From Pseudomonas monteilii (GTDB lineage Bacteria; Pseudomonadota; Gammaproteobacteria; Pseudomonadales; Pseudomonadaceae), in assembly GCA_001534745.1 (NCBI GenBank), contig CP013997.1, positions 744,001 to 808,000 of the forward strand: a stretch of 64,000 nucleotides of DNA. Reading direction: 5' to 3'. Position numbers and translations under genes: made by a program. This document shows, in pieces, positions 38,158 to 48,801 of this stretch (position 1 is its first letter; every line of letters begins with the position of its first letter). The notes below the pieces were generated by a model. It saw only the letters and a list, made by a program, of their open reading frames with translations, did not search any database and was not told where the DNA came from.

Positions 38158-38757
38158 TTACTCGGCAGCGCCTTCTGCTTCGTCTGCGGCTTCGACGCGT
38201 GGCGCGTGAACGTTGGCAACAGCCTTGTCGTCGCCGTGGGCCAGGGCCACGAACTCGACGCCCTGAGGAGCCTTGAGGTCCGACAGGTGGATGATGGTGC
38301 CGATTTCAGCGTTGCCCAGGTCCACTTCGATGAACTCAGGCAGGTCCTTGGCTTCGCAGGAGACTTCGATTTCGTTCTCGGTGTGCGAGATTTCGCCGCC
38401 TTTCTTGACCGGTGCTTCTTCGTTGATGAAGTGAACCGGAACCTTGGCGGTCAGCTTCTGGCCAGCGACGACGCGAACGAAGTCGGCGTGCATGATGAAG
38501 CCCTTGGACGGGTGACGCTGCATCGCCTTGACGATGACGTTCTGCTTGGCGCCGTCGACGTTCAGTTCGATCACGTGGCTGAAAGCCGCTTCGTTTTCGA
38601 ACAGCTTGGCGATTTCCTTGGCCACGACGGTCAGGGATTCGGCTTCTTTGTTACCACCGTAGACAACGGCAGGGACGTTGGCGGCGTGACGCAGGCGGCG
38701 GCTCGCACCTTTCCCCAGGTCAGTACGCGCTTGGGCGTTCAGGATGAAATCGGTCAT
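38158..38757 (-). CDS. rplY: 50S ribosomal protein L25, long (CTC) form
   Basis: 199 residues. The N-terminal 5S rRNA-binding L25 domain (about 1-95) is followed by the CTC C-terminal domain (about 100-185) and an acidic Ala/Glu tail. [23 protein letters not shown] is a typical start, with TTGGAGAAACAAC before the ATG. It lies between prs and pth, a conserved arrangement in gammaproteobacteria. Confidence 0.96.
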   Translation of the reverse strand: MTDFILNAQARTDLGKGASRRLRHAANVPAVVYGGNKEAESLTVVAKEIAKLFENEAAFSHVIELNVDGAKQNVIVKAMQRHPSKGFIMHADFVRVVAGQKLTAKVPVHFINEEAPVKKGGEISHTENEIEVSCEAKDLPEFIEVDLGNAEIGTIIHLSDLKAPQGVEFVALAHGDDKAVANVHAPRVEAADEAEGAAE

Positions 38758-38817
38758 GTTGTTTCTCCAAATGAGCCTTCCGGGGGTGCTTGCGACCAGC
38801 ACGTGACCGGAGAGGGC

Positions 38818-38856
38818 AAAAAAGCCCCGCCCCGGCGCGAACGTCGGGGCGGGGCG
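38818..38856 (-). terminator. terminator between prs and rplY
   Basis: The GC arms gccccgccccg and cggggcggggc, with ttttttt after the stem on the minus strand, lie 24 bp beyond the prs stop. It should separate prs from rplY at least partly. Confidence 0.85.
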
Positions 38857-38879
38857 TATGTATCAGCGTGACGTCCGCG

Positions 38880-39821
38880 TTAGCGGAACATCGCGCTGAT
38901 CGATTCTTCGTTGCTGATGCGGCGGACCGCCTCGGCAACCACCGGCGCGATATCCAGCTGGCGGATACGGTCGCAGGCTTGAGCAGCGGCCGACAGCGGG
39001 ATGGTGTTGGTCACCACCAGCTCGTCGAGCACGGACTTCTCGATGTTCTCGATCGCGCGACCCGACAGGACAGGGTGCGTGCAATAGGCATAGACCCGTG
39101 CAGCGCCGTGTTCTTTCAGGGCCTTGGCCGCGTGGCACAGGGTACCGGCGGTGTCGACCATGTCGTCTACCAGGATGCAGGTGCGTCCTTCGACGTCGCC
39201 GATGATGTGCATCACTTCGGAGTGATTGGCCTTTTCACGGCGCTTGTCGATGATACCCAGGTCGACGCCCAGGGACTTGGCGACAGCGCGTGCACGCACG
39301 ACGCCACCGATGTCCGGGGACACGATCATGAGGTTCTCGAAGCGCTGGTCTTCGATGTCGTCGACCAGTACGGGCGAGCCGTAGATGTTGTCGACGGGGA
39401 TATCGAAGAAGCCTTGGATCTGGTCTGCGTGCAGGTCGACGGTGAGTACACGGTCGATACCCACGACCGTGAGCATGTCAGCGACCACTTTGGCACTGAT
39501 GGCAACACGAGCCGAACGCGGACGGCGGTCCTGGCGGGCGTATCCGAAGTAGGGAATCACGGCGGTGATTCGGGAGGCTGAGGAGCGGCGGAAGGCATCA
39601 GCCATCACGACCAGTTCCATCAGGTTATCGTTGGTTGGCGCGCACGTAGGCTGAATGATGAAGACATCCTTACCGCGGACGTTTTCATTGATTTCAGTGC
39701 TGATTTCGCCGTCGGAGAACTTGCCGACAGAAACATCACCCAGAGGGATGTGCAGCTGACGTACGACACGCCGAGCCAGATCGGGGTTGGCATTCCCCGT
39801 AAAGACCATCATCTTGGACAC
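38880..39821 (-). CDS. prs: ribose-phosphate pyrophosphokinase
   Basis: 313 residues from a GTG at 39821. It makes PRPP from ribose 5-phosphate and ATP for nucleotide, His and Trp synthesis. Family motifs: [32 protein letters not shown], and the PRPP-binding [11 protein letters not shown]. The start context [17 protein letters not shown] matches Pseudomonas Prs. tRNA-Gln and ispE lie upstream on the same strand, as in many Pseudomonas and E. coli relatives. Confidence 0.96.
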   Translation of the reverse strand: MSKMMVFTGNANPDLARRVVRQLHIPLGDVSVGKFSDGEISTEINENVRGKDVFIIQPTCAPTNDNLMELVVMADAFRRSSASRITAVIPYFGYARQDRRPRSARVAISAKVVADMLTVVGIDRVLTVDLHADQIQGFFDIPVDNIYGSPVLVDDIEDQRFENLMIVSPDIGGVVRARAVAKSLGVDLGIIDKRREKANHSEVMHIIGDVEGRTCILVDDMVDTAGTLCHAAKALKEHGAARVYAYCTHPVLSGRAIENIEKSVLDELVVTNTIPLSAAAQACDRIRQLDIAPVVAEAVRRISNEESISAMFR

Positions 39822-39869
39822 GCGCAGTACCTGAAGGCTGAGGGTATACCTGGATGAGTATAAGGAAAA

Positions 39870-39944
39870 TGGCAGGGGCGGCTGGATTCGAACCAACGCA
39901 TGGCAGGATCAAAACCTGCTGCCTTACCGCTTGGCGACGCCCCT
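39870..39944 (-). tRNA. tRNA-Gln (anticodon TTG)
   Basis: 75 nt with encoded CCA. Minus-strand acceptor AGGGGCG pairs with CGCCCCT; anticodon loop TTTTGAT; T-loop GGTTCGAATCC. It lies between ispE and prs in the same direction; no strong separate promoter is seen, so it may be cut from an ispE-prs transcript. Confidence 0.95.
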
Positions 39945-39977
39945 GTATCTGTTGCTTTCGAGTGCGATACTCGATAC

Positions 39978-40823
39978 CTAGAGCAGGCTTTGAAGCGTTC
40001 GGTGCAACATCGAAACGTTGCTGCCCTTGGCGACGAACCCTGTTTGGGTCTCTGAAAGGAGGGCCAGAACTCTATCAGCTTCGGCTTTGCTTGGGAAGGA
40101 CCCAAACACGCAACTTCCAGTCCCGGTGAGTCGAGCCTCAGTGTATTTACCCAGGTCATTCAGTGCTTCGCGAATGGCTGGATAACTGTGCTCTACCACA
40201 AGTTGGCAGTCATTTCGACTGTTTCCCTCGGGAACGGGGCGCATCTTAAGGGGGAGGGAATCACGTGTCAACTGCGGATGTGAAAAAATTTCCGCAGTGC
40301 TGACAGACACTTGCGGCACCAGCACCACATACCAGGGCTCGGCAGGATCGACCGGGGTCAGCCGCTCGCCGACCCCTTGGGCGAACGCCGCGTGCCCGCG
40401 CACGAACACCGGCACGTCGGCGCCCAGTGTCAGCCCCAGTTCGGCCAGGCGATCGTGGCTCCAGTCCAGCTGCCAGAGATGATCGAGCGCCAGCAGGGTG
40501 GTCGCAGCGTCCGAGCTGCCGCCGCCGATGCCGCCGCCCATGGGCAGGACCTTGTCCAGCCAGATGTCCGCGCCCAGCGTGCAACCCGACGCCTGCTGCA
40601 GGGCGCGCGCGGCGCGCACGATCAGGTTGCTGTCGTGGGCCACCGAGGCCAGGGTGTCGTGCAGGCGGATCTCACCGTCCTGGCGAACCTCGAAGCTCAG
40701 CTGGTCGGCATGCTCGAGAAACTGAAACACGGTTTCCAACTCATGGTAGCCGTCGGCCCGGCGGCCAAGGATGTGCAGCCACAGATTGAGCTTGGCCGGG
40801 GCGGGCAAGGTCAGGCGCGCCAC
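39978..40823 (-). CDS. ispE: 4-diphosphocytidyl-2-C-methyl-D-erythritol kinase
   Basis: 281 residues, GHMP kinase of the MEP isoprenoid pathway. Start GTG, reading [28 protein letters not shown]; the ATP loop is [18 protein letters not shown] (about 92-110); [19 protein letters not shown] holds the catalytic Asp. The start is 3 bp after the lolB stop, so the two are cotranscribed. Confidence 0.95.
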   Translation of the reverse strand: MARLTLPAPAKLNLWLHILGRRADGYHELETVFQFLEHADQLSFEVRQDGEIRLHDTLASVAHDSNLIVRAARALQQASGCTLGADIWLDKVLPMGGGIGGGSSDAATTLLALDHLWQLDWSHDRLAELGLTLGADVPVFVRGHAAFAQGVGERLTPVDPAEPWYVVLVPQVSVSTAEIFSHPQLTRDSLPLKMRPVPEGNSRNDCQLVVEHSYPAIREALNDLGKYTEARLTGTGSCVFGSFPSKAEADRVLALLSETQTGFVAKGSNVSMLHRTLQSLL

Positions 40824-40826
40824 GGA

Positions 40827-41447
40827 TCAGTGTCCCAGCTGGCGCGGTTGCCAGTCCTTGATCACCAGCGTGACGTCCAGGTCCTGGCCATGCAGCTTGA
40901 TGCGCTCGGGCACGGTGAAGCCGTTCTGCTCGGTGTAGCTCAGGTACTGCACCTGCCAGCCGTCCTGGTTCAGGCTCGCCAGGTGGCTGTCGCCATCGAG
41001 CGTCAGCTGGCTCTTGCTGTCCGGTGCCGGCAGGCCGCGGACCCACCACACCAGATTGGAGACTGGCAGCTTCCAGCCCAGCTGTTCTTCCAGCAGGGCC
41101 TCGGGGGAGGGTGACTCGTAGCGGCCCTGGTTGGCCACTTCCAGCACCACGCCGCCCGGGCGACCGGTCAGGCGCGCTGCACCGCGACCGAGCGGGCCGG
41201 ACAGGCGAATGTCGTAGTAGTCCTGGCGTTGCAGCCAGAACAAGGTGCCGCTGCCCGAGTCCTTCGGAGCGCGGATGCCGATCTTGCCATTGATCTGCCA
41301 GCCGTCGAGGTTCGACAGCTGCTGTTTGTGGGCTTGCCACTGCTGTGGATTGCCGTGCCCTTGCAGGGCTTCGCGCGAACCGGTGCCGGCACAGCCGGCG
41401 AGCAGGGCGATCAGGAGGAAGGTGGTGCAGTGGCGCAGCATGGACAT
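40827..41447 (-). CDS. lolB: outer-membrane lipoprotein receptor LolB
   Basis: 206 residues. The lipobox LLAGC places the lipidated Cys at 19. LolB takes lipoproteins from LolA and inserts them in the outer membrane. The fold features [23 protein letters not shown] and [12 protein letters not shown] are as expected. It sits between the TPR lipoprotein gene and ispE, the gammaproteobacterial arrangement lolB-ispE-(tRNA)-prs. Confidence 0.94.
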   Translation of the reverse strand: MSMLRHCTTFLLIALLAGCAGTGSREALQGHGNPQQWQAHKQQLSNLDGWQINGKIGIRAPKDSGSGTLFWLQRQDYYDIRLSGPLGRGAARLTGRPGGVVLEVANQGRYESPSPEALLEEQLGWKLPVSNLVWWVRGLPAPDSKSQLTLDGDSHLASLNQDGWQVQYLSYTEQNGFTVPERIKLHGQDLDVTLVIKDWQPRQLGH

Positions 41448-41449
41448 GG

Positions 41450-43177
41450 TCAAAGGCTCTCGGATCCGGTCAGGCGCAGGACGGTCTTGCGCAGGAGGGG
41501 GCTGTCGGGCTGGGCGGCGAAGCCCTTGGCCCAGAACTGGCGCGCTTCGCGGCGCTTGCCATTGGCCCACAGCACTTCGCCCAGGTGGGCCGCGACTTCG
41601 GGGTCGGGGAATTGCTGGAAGGCCTGGCGCAGCAGGCGTTCGGCCTCGTCCAGGTGACCCAGGCGGTAGTTCACCCAGCCTAGGCTGTCGAGCACGGCCG
41701 GATCGTCCGGGGTCAGCTGGTGGGCCTGCTCGATCAGCGCCTTGGCTTCGGCATAGCGGGTGGTACGGTCGGCCAGGGTGTAGCCCAGGGCGTTCAAGGC
41801 CATGGCGTTCTGTGGCTCGCGGGCCAGGATGGCGCGCAGGTCGCGCTCCAGGCGCGGGATATCGCCGCGTTTCTCAGCCAGCATGGCATGGCTGTAGAGC
41901 AGGTTGAGGTCGTCCGGGTAATGCGTGAGGGCCTGGGTCAGCACGGCCTCGGCCTGGGCGTCCTTGCCATCGTTGCTGAAGGCCTCGGCCTCCACCAGGT
42001 ACAGCTGCACCGCCAGGTCCGGCTGGGCCTCGCGCGCCTGGTCGAGCAGGCGCGAGGCTTCCTTGTCGCGGCCCTGGGTGATCATGATGGCCGCCTGGCG
42101 CAGGCGGGCGGCGAGGTACTGCTCGCCCGGACCGACCAGGGCGTATTCACGCAGAGCACCGGTGGCGTCGCCCCGGTCTTCGCGGATGCGGCCCAGGTTG
42201 AGGTGGGCGGCATCGACGTTGCTGTCGCGGTCGATCAATTCTTGCAGGTAGCCTTCGGCCTCCTGCCAGTCCTGGGTCTCGATGCTCACCAGCGCCAGGG
42301 AATAACGCAGTTCGTCGTCGTCCGGGTACTGCTGCAGCAGGCTGGCGAACTCGGCCTTCGCTTCGGCCAGGCGGTCCTGTTCGACCAGGGTGCGCGCATA
42401 GGTCAGGCGCAGGCGCTTGTCGTCGGGGTTCTCGCGGATTGCCTTCTGCAGCAGGGGCAGTGCCTCGGGCCCGCGATCGAGCGCCTGCAGCAGCCGGGTG
42501 CGCAGCAACAGCGGGGCGATGTCGTCGTCCTGAGCCGGGTGCGCCTCGAGCAGGTCGAGGGCCTCCTGCGTCTTGCCGTCCTGGTTCAGCAGCAGGGCCT
42601 TGCCGAACAGCAACTGGCCGTTGTCGGGGTGCTTGACCAGCAGCCGGTCGAAACTCTTGAGCAGGCCGTCGCGGGTGGCCTGGTCGGTCTCGGCCGCCGA
42701 CAAGGCGAGAAAATCGAAATGCGTGTCGCCCTGGCCCTGCAGCACGCGTTCCATGTACGTCATGGCATCGTCGTAGCGCCCGGCACGGGCCAGCTGGATG
42801 GCCGCGGCGCGTTGGGCGTCCAGGCTGTCGGGGGCATGCCGCGCCCAGATCAAGGCGGTGTCCAGCGCCGGCTGATCGGCGCCCAGGTACTCGGCGATGC
42901 GGTAGGCCCGCTCGGAGACGGCTGGGTCCTGGGTCTTCTCGGCCTGGTCGACGTAGTTGTCCAGCGCGATGTCGAAGCGGTTGCGCTGACCGGCCAGTTC
43001 GGCCACCAGCAGGCTGTACAGCGTGTCGGGCGCGAAGGAGCCGTACACCACCGGCTTGGCCGGTTCGGCAGGCGCCGCCTCGGGCGCGGGCGCAGCGGTC
43101 TGCGGCGTCTGCGACGGCAGGCTCTGGCAGCCCTGGAGCAGGGCGAAGGCGAGTAGCAGGGCGTGGGGTCTGGTCAT
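41450..43177 (-). CDS. TPR-repeat lipoprotein
   Basis: 575 residues. A lipobox LLQGC gives Cys17, followed by a Pro/Ala-rich linker (about 20-45) and about 12 tetratricopeptide-like helices pairs through residue 560 (for example [42 protein letters not shown] type repeats). TPR arrays usually scaffold protein complexes, here probably at the outer membrane. It is 3 bp upstream of lolB and diverges from hemA. An ATG at 43219 is possible but 43177 gives the cleaner signal peptide. Confidence 0.85.
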   Translation of the reverse strand: MTRPHALLLAFALLQGCQSLPSQTPQTAAPAPEAAPAEPAKPVVYGSFAPDTLYSLLVAELAGQRNRFDIALDNYVDQAEKTQDPAVSERAYRIAEYLGADQPALDTALIWARHAPDSLDAQRAAAIQLARAGRYDDAMTYMERVLQGQGDTHFDFLALSAAETDQATRDGLLKSFDRLLVKHPDNGQLLFGKALLLNQDGKTQEALDLLEAHPAQDDDIAPLLLRTRLLQALDRGPEALPLLQKAIRENPDDKRLRLTYARTLVEQDRLAEAKAEFASLLQQYPDDDELRYSLALVSIETQDWQEAEGYLQELIDRDSNVDAAHLNLGRIREDRGDATGALREYALVGPGEQYLAARLRQAAIMITQGRDKEASRLLDQAREAQPDLAVQLYLVEAEAFSNDGKDAQAEAVLTQALTHYPDDLNLLYSHAMLAEKRGDIPRLERDLRAILAREPQNAMALNALGYTLADRTTRYAEAKALIEQAHQLTPDDPAVLDSLGWVNYRLGHLDEAERLLRQAFQQFPDPEVAAHLGEVLWANGKRREARQFWAKGFAAQPDSPLLRKTVLRLTGSESL

Positions 43178-43285
43178 AGAAGAGGCTTTGGAGGGCTCAC
43201 CGGCAGTCGTGGCAATCATGACACAAGCGCTGGGGCAAACCCACCTGCGATGGCCAAGGTCTATTGAGACAATAGTGAACGGTGG

Positions 43286-43314
43286 TTGTTCTGGAACCTG
43301 CGAAGTAGGACAAT
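43286..43314 (+). promoter_or_regulatory. candidate hemA promoter
   Basis: TTGTTC (43286-43291), a 17-bp spacer and GACAAT (43309-43314) lie 33 bp before hemA. The match to sigma-70 elements is only moderate. Confidence 0.35.
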
Positions 43315-43346
43315 TATCGGCTTCCTGTCATCACCAGCGATTTTGC

Positions 43347-44624
43347 ATGGCCTTTCTCGCACTTGGCATCAACCACAAGACCGCTTCGGTGGACGTCCGC
43401 GAGCGCGTGGCGTTCACGCCCGAGCAGTTGGTCGATGCCCTGCAGCAACTGTGTCGCCTGACCGCCAGCCGTGAAGCCGCGATCCTCTCGACCTGCAACC
43501 GCAGCGAGCTGTACCTGGAGCAGGAGCACCTGTCGGCCGACGACGTGCTGCTGTGGCTGGCCGACTACCACCGCCTGAGCCTGGACGAACTGCGCGCCAG
43601 CGCCTACGTGCACGAAGAGCACGATGCCGTGCGCCACATGATGCGCGTGGCCTCGGGTCTCGACTCGCTGGTGCTGGGCGAGCCGCAGATCCTCGGCCAG
43701 ATGAAGTCGGCCTATGCCGTGGCGCGCGAAGCCGGTACCGTCGGCCCGCTGCTGGGTCGGCTGTTCCAGGCCACGTTCAGCGCCGCCAAGCAGGTGCGCA
43801 CCGACACCGCGATCGGCGAAAACCCGGTCTCGGTGGCCTTCGCCGCCGTCAGCCTGGCCCGGCAGATCTTCAGCGACCTGGGTCGCAGCCAGGCGCTGTT
43901 GATCGGCGCCGGCGAAACCATCACCCTGGTCGCCCGTCACCTGCACGAGCAGGGCGTGCGTCGGATCGTGGTGGCCAACCGGACCCTCGAGCGCGCCAGC
44001 CTGCTGGCCGAGCAGTTCGGCGCCCATGCCGTCCTGCTGGCCGACATCCCTCAGGAGCTGGCCAATAGCGACATCGTCATCAGCTCCACGGCCAGCCAGT
44101 TGCCGATCCTTGGCAAGGGCGCGGTGGAAAGCGCGCTCAAGCAACGGCGGCACAAGCCGATCTTCATGGTCGACATCGCCGTGCCCCGCGACATCGAGCC
44201 GGAGGTCGGCGAACTCGAAGACGTCTACCTGTATACCGTCGACGACCTGCACGACGTGGTGGCGGAAAACCTCAAGAGCCGCCAGGGCGCGGCACAGGCG
44301 GCCGAAGAGCTGGTCGGCGCCGGCGCCGAGGACTTCATGGTGCGCCTGCGCGAGCTGGCGGCCGTGGACGTGCTCAAGGCCTACCGGCAGCAGAGCGAGC
44401 GCCTGCGTGACGAAGAACTGCAGAAGGCCCAGCGATCGCTGGCCAACGGCGGCAGCCCGGAAGAAGTGCTGGCCCAGCTTGCCCGGGGGCTGACCAACAA
44501 GCTGCTGCACGCGCCGAGCGTGCAATTGAAGAAGCTGTCCGCCGAAGGTCGCGTCGATGCGCTGGCCATGGCTCAGGAATTGTTTGCCCTCAACGAAGGC
44601 CCCACGGACAAGACTCCGCAATGA
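43347..44624 (+). CDS. hemA: glutamyl-tRNA reductase
   Basis: 425 residues. First enzyme of the C5 route to haem, reducing glutamyl-tRNA to glutamate 1-semialdehyde with NADPH. Catalytic Cys50 lies in [11 protein letters not shown]; the Rossmann part has [16 protein letters not shown]; the helical C-terminus dimerises. The start [20 protein letters not shown] is typical. The stop overlaps prfA by 4 bp, giving the conserved hemA-prfA-prmC order. Confidence 0.97.
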   Translation: MAFLALGINHKTASVDVRERVAFTPEQLVDALQQLCRLTASREAAILSTCNRSELYLEQEHLSADDVLLWLADYHRLSLDELRASAYVHEEHDAVRHMMRVASGLDSLVLGEPQILGQMKSAYAVAREAGTVGPLLGRLFQATFSAAKQVRTDTAIGENPVSVAFAAVSLARQIFSDLGRSQALLIGAGETITLVARHLHEQGVRRIVVANRTLERASLLAEQFGAHAVLLADIPQELANSDIVISSTASQLPILGKGAVESALKQRRHKPIFMVDIAVPRDIEPEVGELEDVYLYTVDDLHDVVAENLKSRQGAAQAAEELVGAGAEDFMVRLRELAAVDVLKAYRQQSERLRDEELQKAQRSLANGGSPEEVLAQLARGLTNKLLHAPSVQLKKLSAEGRVDALAMAQELFALNEGPTDKTPQ

Positions 44625-45703
44625 AAGCGTCGCTGCTCAATAAACTGGACACGCTCCAGGACCGTTTCGAAGAACTGACCGCCCTGCTGGGCGATGCGCA
44701 GACGATTGCCGACCAGGCACGCTTCCGGACCTATTCGCGCGAATACGCCGAGGTCGAGCCGGTGATCGCCGCCTACCGCCAGTGGTGCAAGGTGCAGGAC
44801 GACCTCAAGGGCGCCGAGGCACTGCTCAAGGACAGCGATCCGGACCTGCGTGAAATGGCCGTCGAGGAGGTCAGCGAGGCCAAGCAGCAGTTGCAGGCGC
44901 TCGAAGGCGGCCTGCAGCGCATGCTGTTGCCCAAGGACCCCAACGACGGGCGCAACGTGTTCCTGGAGATTCGCGCCGGCACCGGTGGGGACGAGGCGGC
45001 GATCTTCTCCGGCGACCTGTTCCGCATGTATTCGCGGTACGCCGAAAAGCGCGGCTGGCGCCTGGAAATCCTCTCGGAAAACGAGGGCGAGCATGGCGGC
45101 TACAAGGAGATCATCGCCCGGGTCGAAGGCGACAATGTCTACGCCAAGCTCAAGTTCGAGTCCGGCGCGCACCGCGTGCAGCGCGTCCCGGAAACCGAAT
45201 CCCAGGGGCGCATCCATACCTCGGCGTGCACCGTCGCGGTACTGCCCGAACCCGATGAGCAGGCCGCGATCGAGATCAACCCGGCCGACCTGCGGGTGGA
45301 CACCTACCGTGCCTCCGGCGCCGGGGGCCAGCACGTCAACAAGACCGATTCGGCGATCCGCATCACCCACTTGCCCACCGGCATCGTGGTCGAGTGCCAG
45401 GAAGAGCGTTCGCAGCACAAGAACCGCGCCCGCGCCATGGCCTGGCTGTCGGCCAAGCTCAACGACATGCAGACCAGCGCCGCGCAGAACGCCATGGCCA
45501 GCGAGCGCAAGCTGCTGGTCGGCTCGGGCGACCGCTCCGAGCGCATCCGCACCTACAACTACCCACAGGGGCGGGTGACCGATCATCGGGTCAACCTGAC
45601 CCTGTATTCGCTCGACGAGATCCTGGCCGGCGGCGTCGATGCCGTGATCGAGCCGCTGTTGGCCGAATACCAGGCCGACCAACTGGCCGCCCTGGGGGAC
45701 TGA
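44621..45703 (+). CDS. prfA: peptide chain release factor 1
   Basis: 360 residues. It recognises UAA and UAG and has the GGQ loop ([15 protein letters not shown], about residues 232-247), whose Gln is methylated by PrmC encoded next door. The Glu-rich N-terminal domain and C-terminal [17 protein letters not shown] are intact. Its ATG is within the hemA stop (ATGA). Confidence 0.97.
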   Translation: MKASLLNKLDTLQDRFEELTALLGDAQTIADQARFRTYSREYAEVEPVIAAYRQWCKVQDDLKGAEALLKDSDPDLREMAVEEVSEAKQQLQALEGGLQRMLLPKDPNDGRNVFLEIRAGTGGDEAAIFSGDLFRMYSRYAEKRGWRLEILSENEGEHGGYKEIIARVEGDNVYAKLKFESGAHRVQRVPETESQGRIHTSACTVAVLPEPDEQAAIEINPADLRVDTYRASGAGGQHVNKTDSAIRITHLPTGIVVECQEERSQHKNRARAMAWLSAKLNDMQTSAAQNAMASERKLLVGSGDRSERIRTYNYPQGRVTDHRVNLTLYSLDEILAGGVDAVIEPLLAEYQADQLAALGD

Positions 45704-46534
45704 ATGACCATCATCGCCAGCCTGCTGCGCGGCGCGCAGTTGCCGGACTCGCCCACCGAACGCCTGGATGCCGAGCTGCTGCTCGCCCATGCCCTGGGCA
45801 AGTCACGCAGCTACCTGCACACCTGGCCCGAGCGCATTGTGCCCAGCGAGGCGGCGCAGGCCTTTGCCGACTACCTGGCGCGTCGCCGGGCCGGCGAACC
45901 CATCGCCTATATCCTCGGGCAGCAAGGGTTCTGGAAACTGGACCTGGAAGTCGCGCCCCATACGTTGATTCCTCGCCCGGAAACCGAGCTGCTGGTCGAA
46001 GCCGCGCTGCAGCGCCTGCCCGCAGGTCCGGCACGCGTGCTGGACCTGGGCACGGGCACCGGCGCCATCGCCCTGGCCCTGGCCAGCGAGCGCCCTGCCT
46101 GGCAAGTCATGGCCGTGGACCGTGTCGAGGCGGCCGTGGCCCTGGCCGAGCGCAACCGTCAGCGACTGCGCCTGGACAATGTCCATATCCTGGCCAGCCA
46201 CTGGTTCGAGGCGCTGGCCGACCAGCGCTTCGACGTGATCCTGAGCAATCCGCCCTACATCGCCAGCGCCGATCCGCACCTGGCCGCAGGCGACGTACGC
46301 TTCGAGCCCAGCAGTGCCCTGGTCGCCGGCCCCGATGGCCTGGACGACCTGCGCACGATCATCACCCAGGCCCCGGCGCACCTGTCCCCTGGCGGGTGGC
46401 TGCTGCTCGAGCATGGCTTCGATCAGGCCGAAGCGGTGCGTGAACTGTTGGTGCGCCAAGGCTTCGGCGACGTCGCCAGCGTGGCCGATCTGGCCGGGCA
46501 CCCGCGTATTAGCCTGGGCCGCCTGCCATGCTGA
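45704..46534 (+). CDS. prmC: peptide chain release factor glutamine methyltransferase
   Basis: 276 residues. N-terminal helical domain followed by an AdoMet-dependent methyltransferase with VLDLGTGTGAIALALA and the NPPY motif (ILSNPPYIAS, about residue 182) that holds the target Gln of RF1/RF2. Its ATG directly follows the prfA stop; its stop overlaps moeB. Confidence 0.96.
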   Translation: MTIIASLLRGAQLPDSPTERLDAELLLAHALGKSRSYLHTWPERIVPSEAAQAFADYLARRRAGEPIAYILGQQGFWKLDLEVAPHTLIPRPETELLVEAALQRLPAGPARVLDLGTGTGAIALALASERPAWQVMAVDRVEAAVALAERNRQRLRLDNVHILASHWFEALADQRFDVILSNPPYIASADPHLAAGDVRFEPSSALVAGPDGLDDLRTIITQAPAHLSPGGWLLLEHGFDQAEAVRELLVRQGFGDVASVADLAGHPRISLGRLPC

Positions 46535-47283
46535 GCGACCAGGCGCTGCTGCGCTACAGCCGTCAGATCCTGCTGCCGCAGGTCGACATCGAAGGTCAGT
46601 TGCGCCTGCAGCGCAGCCGTGTCCTGATCGTCGGTCTGGGTGGGCTGGGGTCGCCGGTTGCGCTGTACCTGGCGGGCGCCGGCGTCGGCGAGCTGCACCT
46701 GGCCGACTTCGACGAGGTGGACGTGACCAACCTGCAGCGCCAGATCCTGCATGACACGGTCAGCGTCGGCGCGAGCAAGGTCGATTCCGCGCTCCAGCGC
46801 CTGAGCGCGCTCAACCCCGAGGTGCGCCTGGTCGCCCATCGACAGGCCCTGGACGACGAGGCGTTGGTCGAGGCCGTGGGCGCTGTCGATCTGGTGCTGG
46901 ACTGCTCCGATAATTTCGCCACCCGCGAAGCGGTCAACCGAGCCTGTGTGCGCCAGGAAAAGCCCTTGGTCAGCGGTGCGGCGATTCGCCTGGAAGGGCA
47001 GTTGACGGTCTTCGACACCCGCCAGGCCCATAGCCCGTGCTACCACTGCCTGTACGGGCATGGCAGCGAGGCGGAGCTGACGTGCAGCGAGGCCGGGGTG
47101 CTTGGCCCGCTGGTAGGGCTGGTGGGCAGCCTGCAGGCACTCGAAGCGCTGAAGGTGCTGGCCGGCTTCGGTGAAACCCTGGTCGGCCGGCTGCTGCTGA
47201 TCGACGCCCTCGGTACGCGCCTGCGCGAGCTTCGCGTCAAACGTGACCCGGCCTGTGCCATCTGCGGACATCGCCATGGATGA
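46528..47283 (+). CDS. moeB: MoeB/ThiF-family adenylyltransferase
   Basis: 251 residues. E1-like fold: [20 protein letters not shown] at the nucleotide site, [15 protein letters not shown] and DCSDNFATR follow. Zinc cysteines are present in PCYHCLYG and near the end (CAICGH). It adenylates the C-terminus of a small sulfur-carrier protein, MoaD or ThiS. No molybdopterin genes are beside it; the prmC-moeB-murI order is a Pseudomonas feature. It overlaps both neighbours. Confidence 0.9.
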   Translation: MLSDQALLRYSRQILLPQVDIEGQLRLQRSRVLIVGLGGLGSPVALYLAGAGVGELHLADFDEVDVTNLQRQILHDTVSVGASKVDSALQRLSALNPEVRLVAHRQALDDEALVEAVGAVDLVLDCSDNFATREAVNRACVRQEKPLVSGAAIRLEGQLTVFDTRQAHSPCYHCLYGHGSEAELTCSEAGVLGPLVGLVGSLQALEALKVLAGFGETLVGRLLLIDALGTRLRELRVKRDPACAICGHRHG

Positions 47284-48073
47284 GCGCAACGCACCGATCG
47301 GTGTGATGGATTCGGGCGTGGGCGGGTTGTCCGTGCTCGCCGAGATCCGGCGCTCATTGCCTTCGGAGAGCCTGCTGTACGTGGCCGATGGTGGGCATGT
47401 GCCCTATGGGGACAAGTCGCCCGAGGTGATCCGCCAACGCTGCCGGGTGATCGCCGATTTCTTTCGCGAGCAGGGTGCCAAGGCCCTGGTCCTGGCGTGC
47501 AACACGGCGACGGCCGCCGCGGTGTCCGACCTGCGCGAGGCGTACCCAGGCTGGCCGCTGGTGGGCATGGAGCCGGCGGTCAAGCCTGCGGCCTCGGCCA
47601 CGCGCAGCGGCGTGGTGGGGGTACTGGCGACCACCGGCACCTTGCAGAGCGCCAAGTTCGCCGCCTTGCTCGATCGCTTCGCCAGCGACGTCCGTGTGAT
47701 CACCCAGCCCTGCCCAGGGCTGGTCGAGCTGATCGAAGAAGGAAATCTGCACAGTCCGGCGTTACGCACCCTGCTGGCAGGCTACGTGCAGCCGCTGATC
47801 GCAGCCGGTTGCGATACCGTGATCCTGGGCTGTACCCATTACCCGTTCCTGAAACCATTGCTGGCCGAGCTGCTGCCGCCTTCGGTCATTCTCATCGACA
47901 CGGGAGCGGCCGTCGCACGGCAGTTGCGTCGATTGCTGGAAGACCGTGGGCAGTTGGCCACGGGGCCGGCGAAAGCCGCCCGCTTCTGGACCAGCGGTGA
48001 TCCGGCTGCCTTTGCGCGAACGCTGCCGGTGTTGTGGGGCGACTGTGATGAGGTGCAGCGCCTGGCACGCTGA
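47276..48073 (+). CDS. murI: glutamate racemase
   Basis: 265 residues. It makes D-glutamate for peptidoglycan. Substrate loop [13 protein letters not shown]; the two catalytic cysteines lie in [11 protein letters not shown] and [10 protein letters not shown]. The ATG at 47276 overlaps the moeB end by 8 bp and gives the family start. It closes the hemA-prfA-prmC-moeB-murI run. Confidence 0.95.
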   Translation: MDERNAPIGVMDSGVGGLSVLAEIRRSLPSESLLYVADGGHVPYGDKSPEVIRQRCRVIADFFREQGAKALVLACNTATAAAVSDLREAYPGWPLVGMEPAVKPAASATRSGVVGVLATTGTLQSAKFAALLDRFASDVRVITQPCPGLVELIEEGNLHSPALRTLLAGYVQPLIAAGCDTVILGCTHYPFLKPLLAELLPPSVILIDTGAAVARQLRRLLEDRGQLATGPAKAARFWTSGDPAAFARTLPVLWGDCDEVQRLAR

Positions 48074-48096
48074 AGAAGCGGCAAGCCAGGCGTCGA

Positions 48097-48792
48097 CTAG
48101 AGCGGCCAGAGCGCGTCCATGTTCAGCGCTTCCAGGACCAGCTCAGGGTGTCGGCCTGGCAGGGTCTCGACGATCCGGTGGGCGGCCTTGTCAGCGGTCC
48201 ACTCGCCTGGCGGCAGGGGTTTGCCGAATACCGGCAGCTTGATGGACGACGGTGCGATCAGCGATAGCGCGACGCCCTGGGCCTGAAGGGGCTGGCGTTG
48301 CTCCCTGAACCATTGCGCAAGGCTGTTGCTGCCGCAGAGGGGCAGGGTGGGGTCGCCTTGCTGGGCCGCCGAGGCTTGGCTGAACAGGCCGAGCACCAGG
48401 GGCTTGCGTGCCTTGACCAGCAAAGGCGTCGCTGCCTCGAGCACATGCCTGGCGGTTTGCCAGTTGGTCTGGACCAAGCTGGCGAACAACGTATTGGCCG
48501 TGACATCGGCAGGCAGATAGTCGCAGGTGCCGGTGTTGAGGATGCAGAGGTTCAGGCCACCCCAGCGTGCCTCGATCGCAGCGCTGGCCTCGAGCGCCGC
48601 CTGAGCGTCAGTCAACTGGCCAGGCAGCTGCAACAGATTGGGCAGATCCTGATGATCCGGGAATGCCGTCGCCGGCGTATCGGGCCGAACGCTCGCCGCT
48701 ACACGATGGCCATTGCACAACAAATAGCGCACCAACGCGTGTCCAAGGCCACTGGACGCGCCCGTTATCCATACAACCAGCGACTCCCCCAC
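48097..48792 (-). CDS. SDR-fold protein lacking catalytic residues
   Basis: 231 residues from a GTG at 48792 with AAGGAG upstream. The Rossmann motif TGASSGLGHAL is intact, and NTGTCDYLP corresponds to the NAG motif. In place of the catalytic YxxxK it reads LCGSNSLA, so Tyr and Lys are both missing, and the usual Ser region reads LFSQASA. It may bind a nucleotide without classical dehydrogenase activity. It is last in the minus-strand photolyase cluster, 10 bp after phrB. Confidence 0.75.
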   Translation of the reverse strand: MGESLVVWITGASSGLGHALVRYLLCNGHRVAASVRPDTPATAFPDHQDLPNLLQLPGQLTDAQAALEASAAIEARWGGLNLCILNTGTCDYLPADVTANTLFASLVQTNWQTARHVLEAATPLLVKARKPLVLGLFSQASAAQQGDPTLPLCGSNSLAQWFREQRQPLQAQGVALSLIAPSSIKLPVFGKPLPPGEWTADKAAHRIVETLPGRHPELVLEALNMDALWPL

Positions 48793-48801
48793 ACCGACTC
48801 C

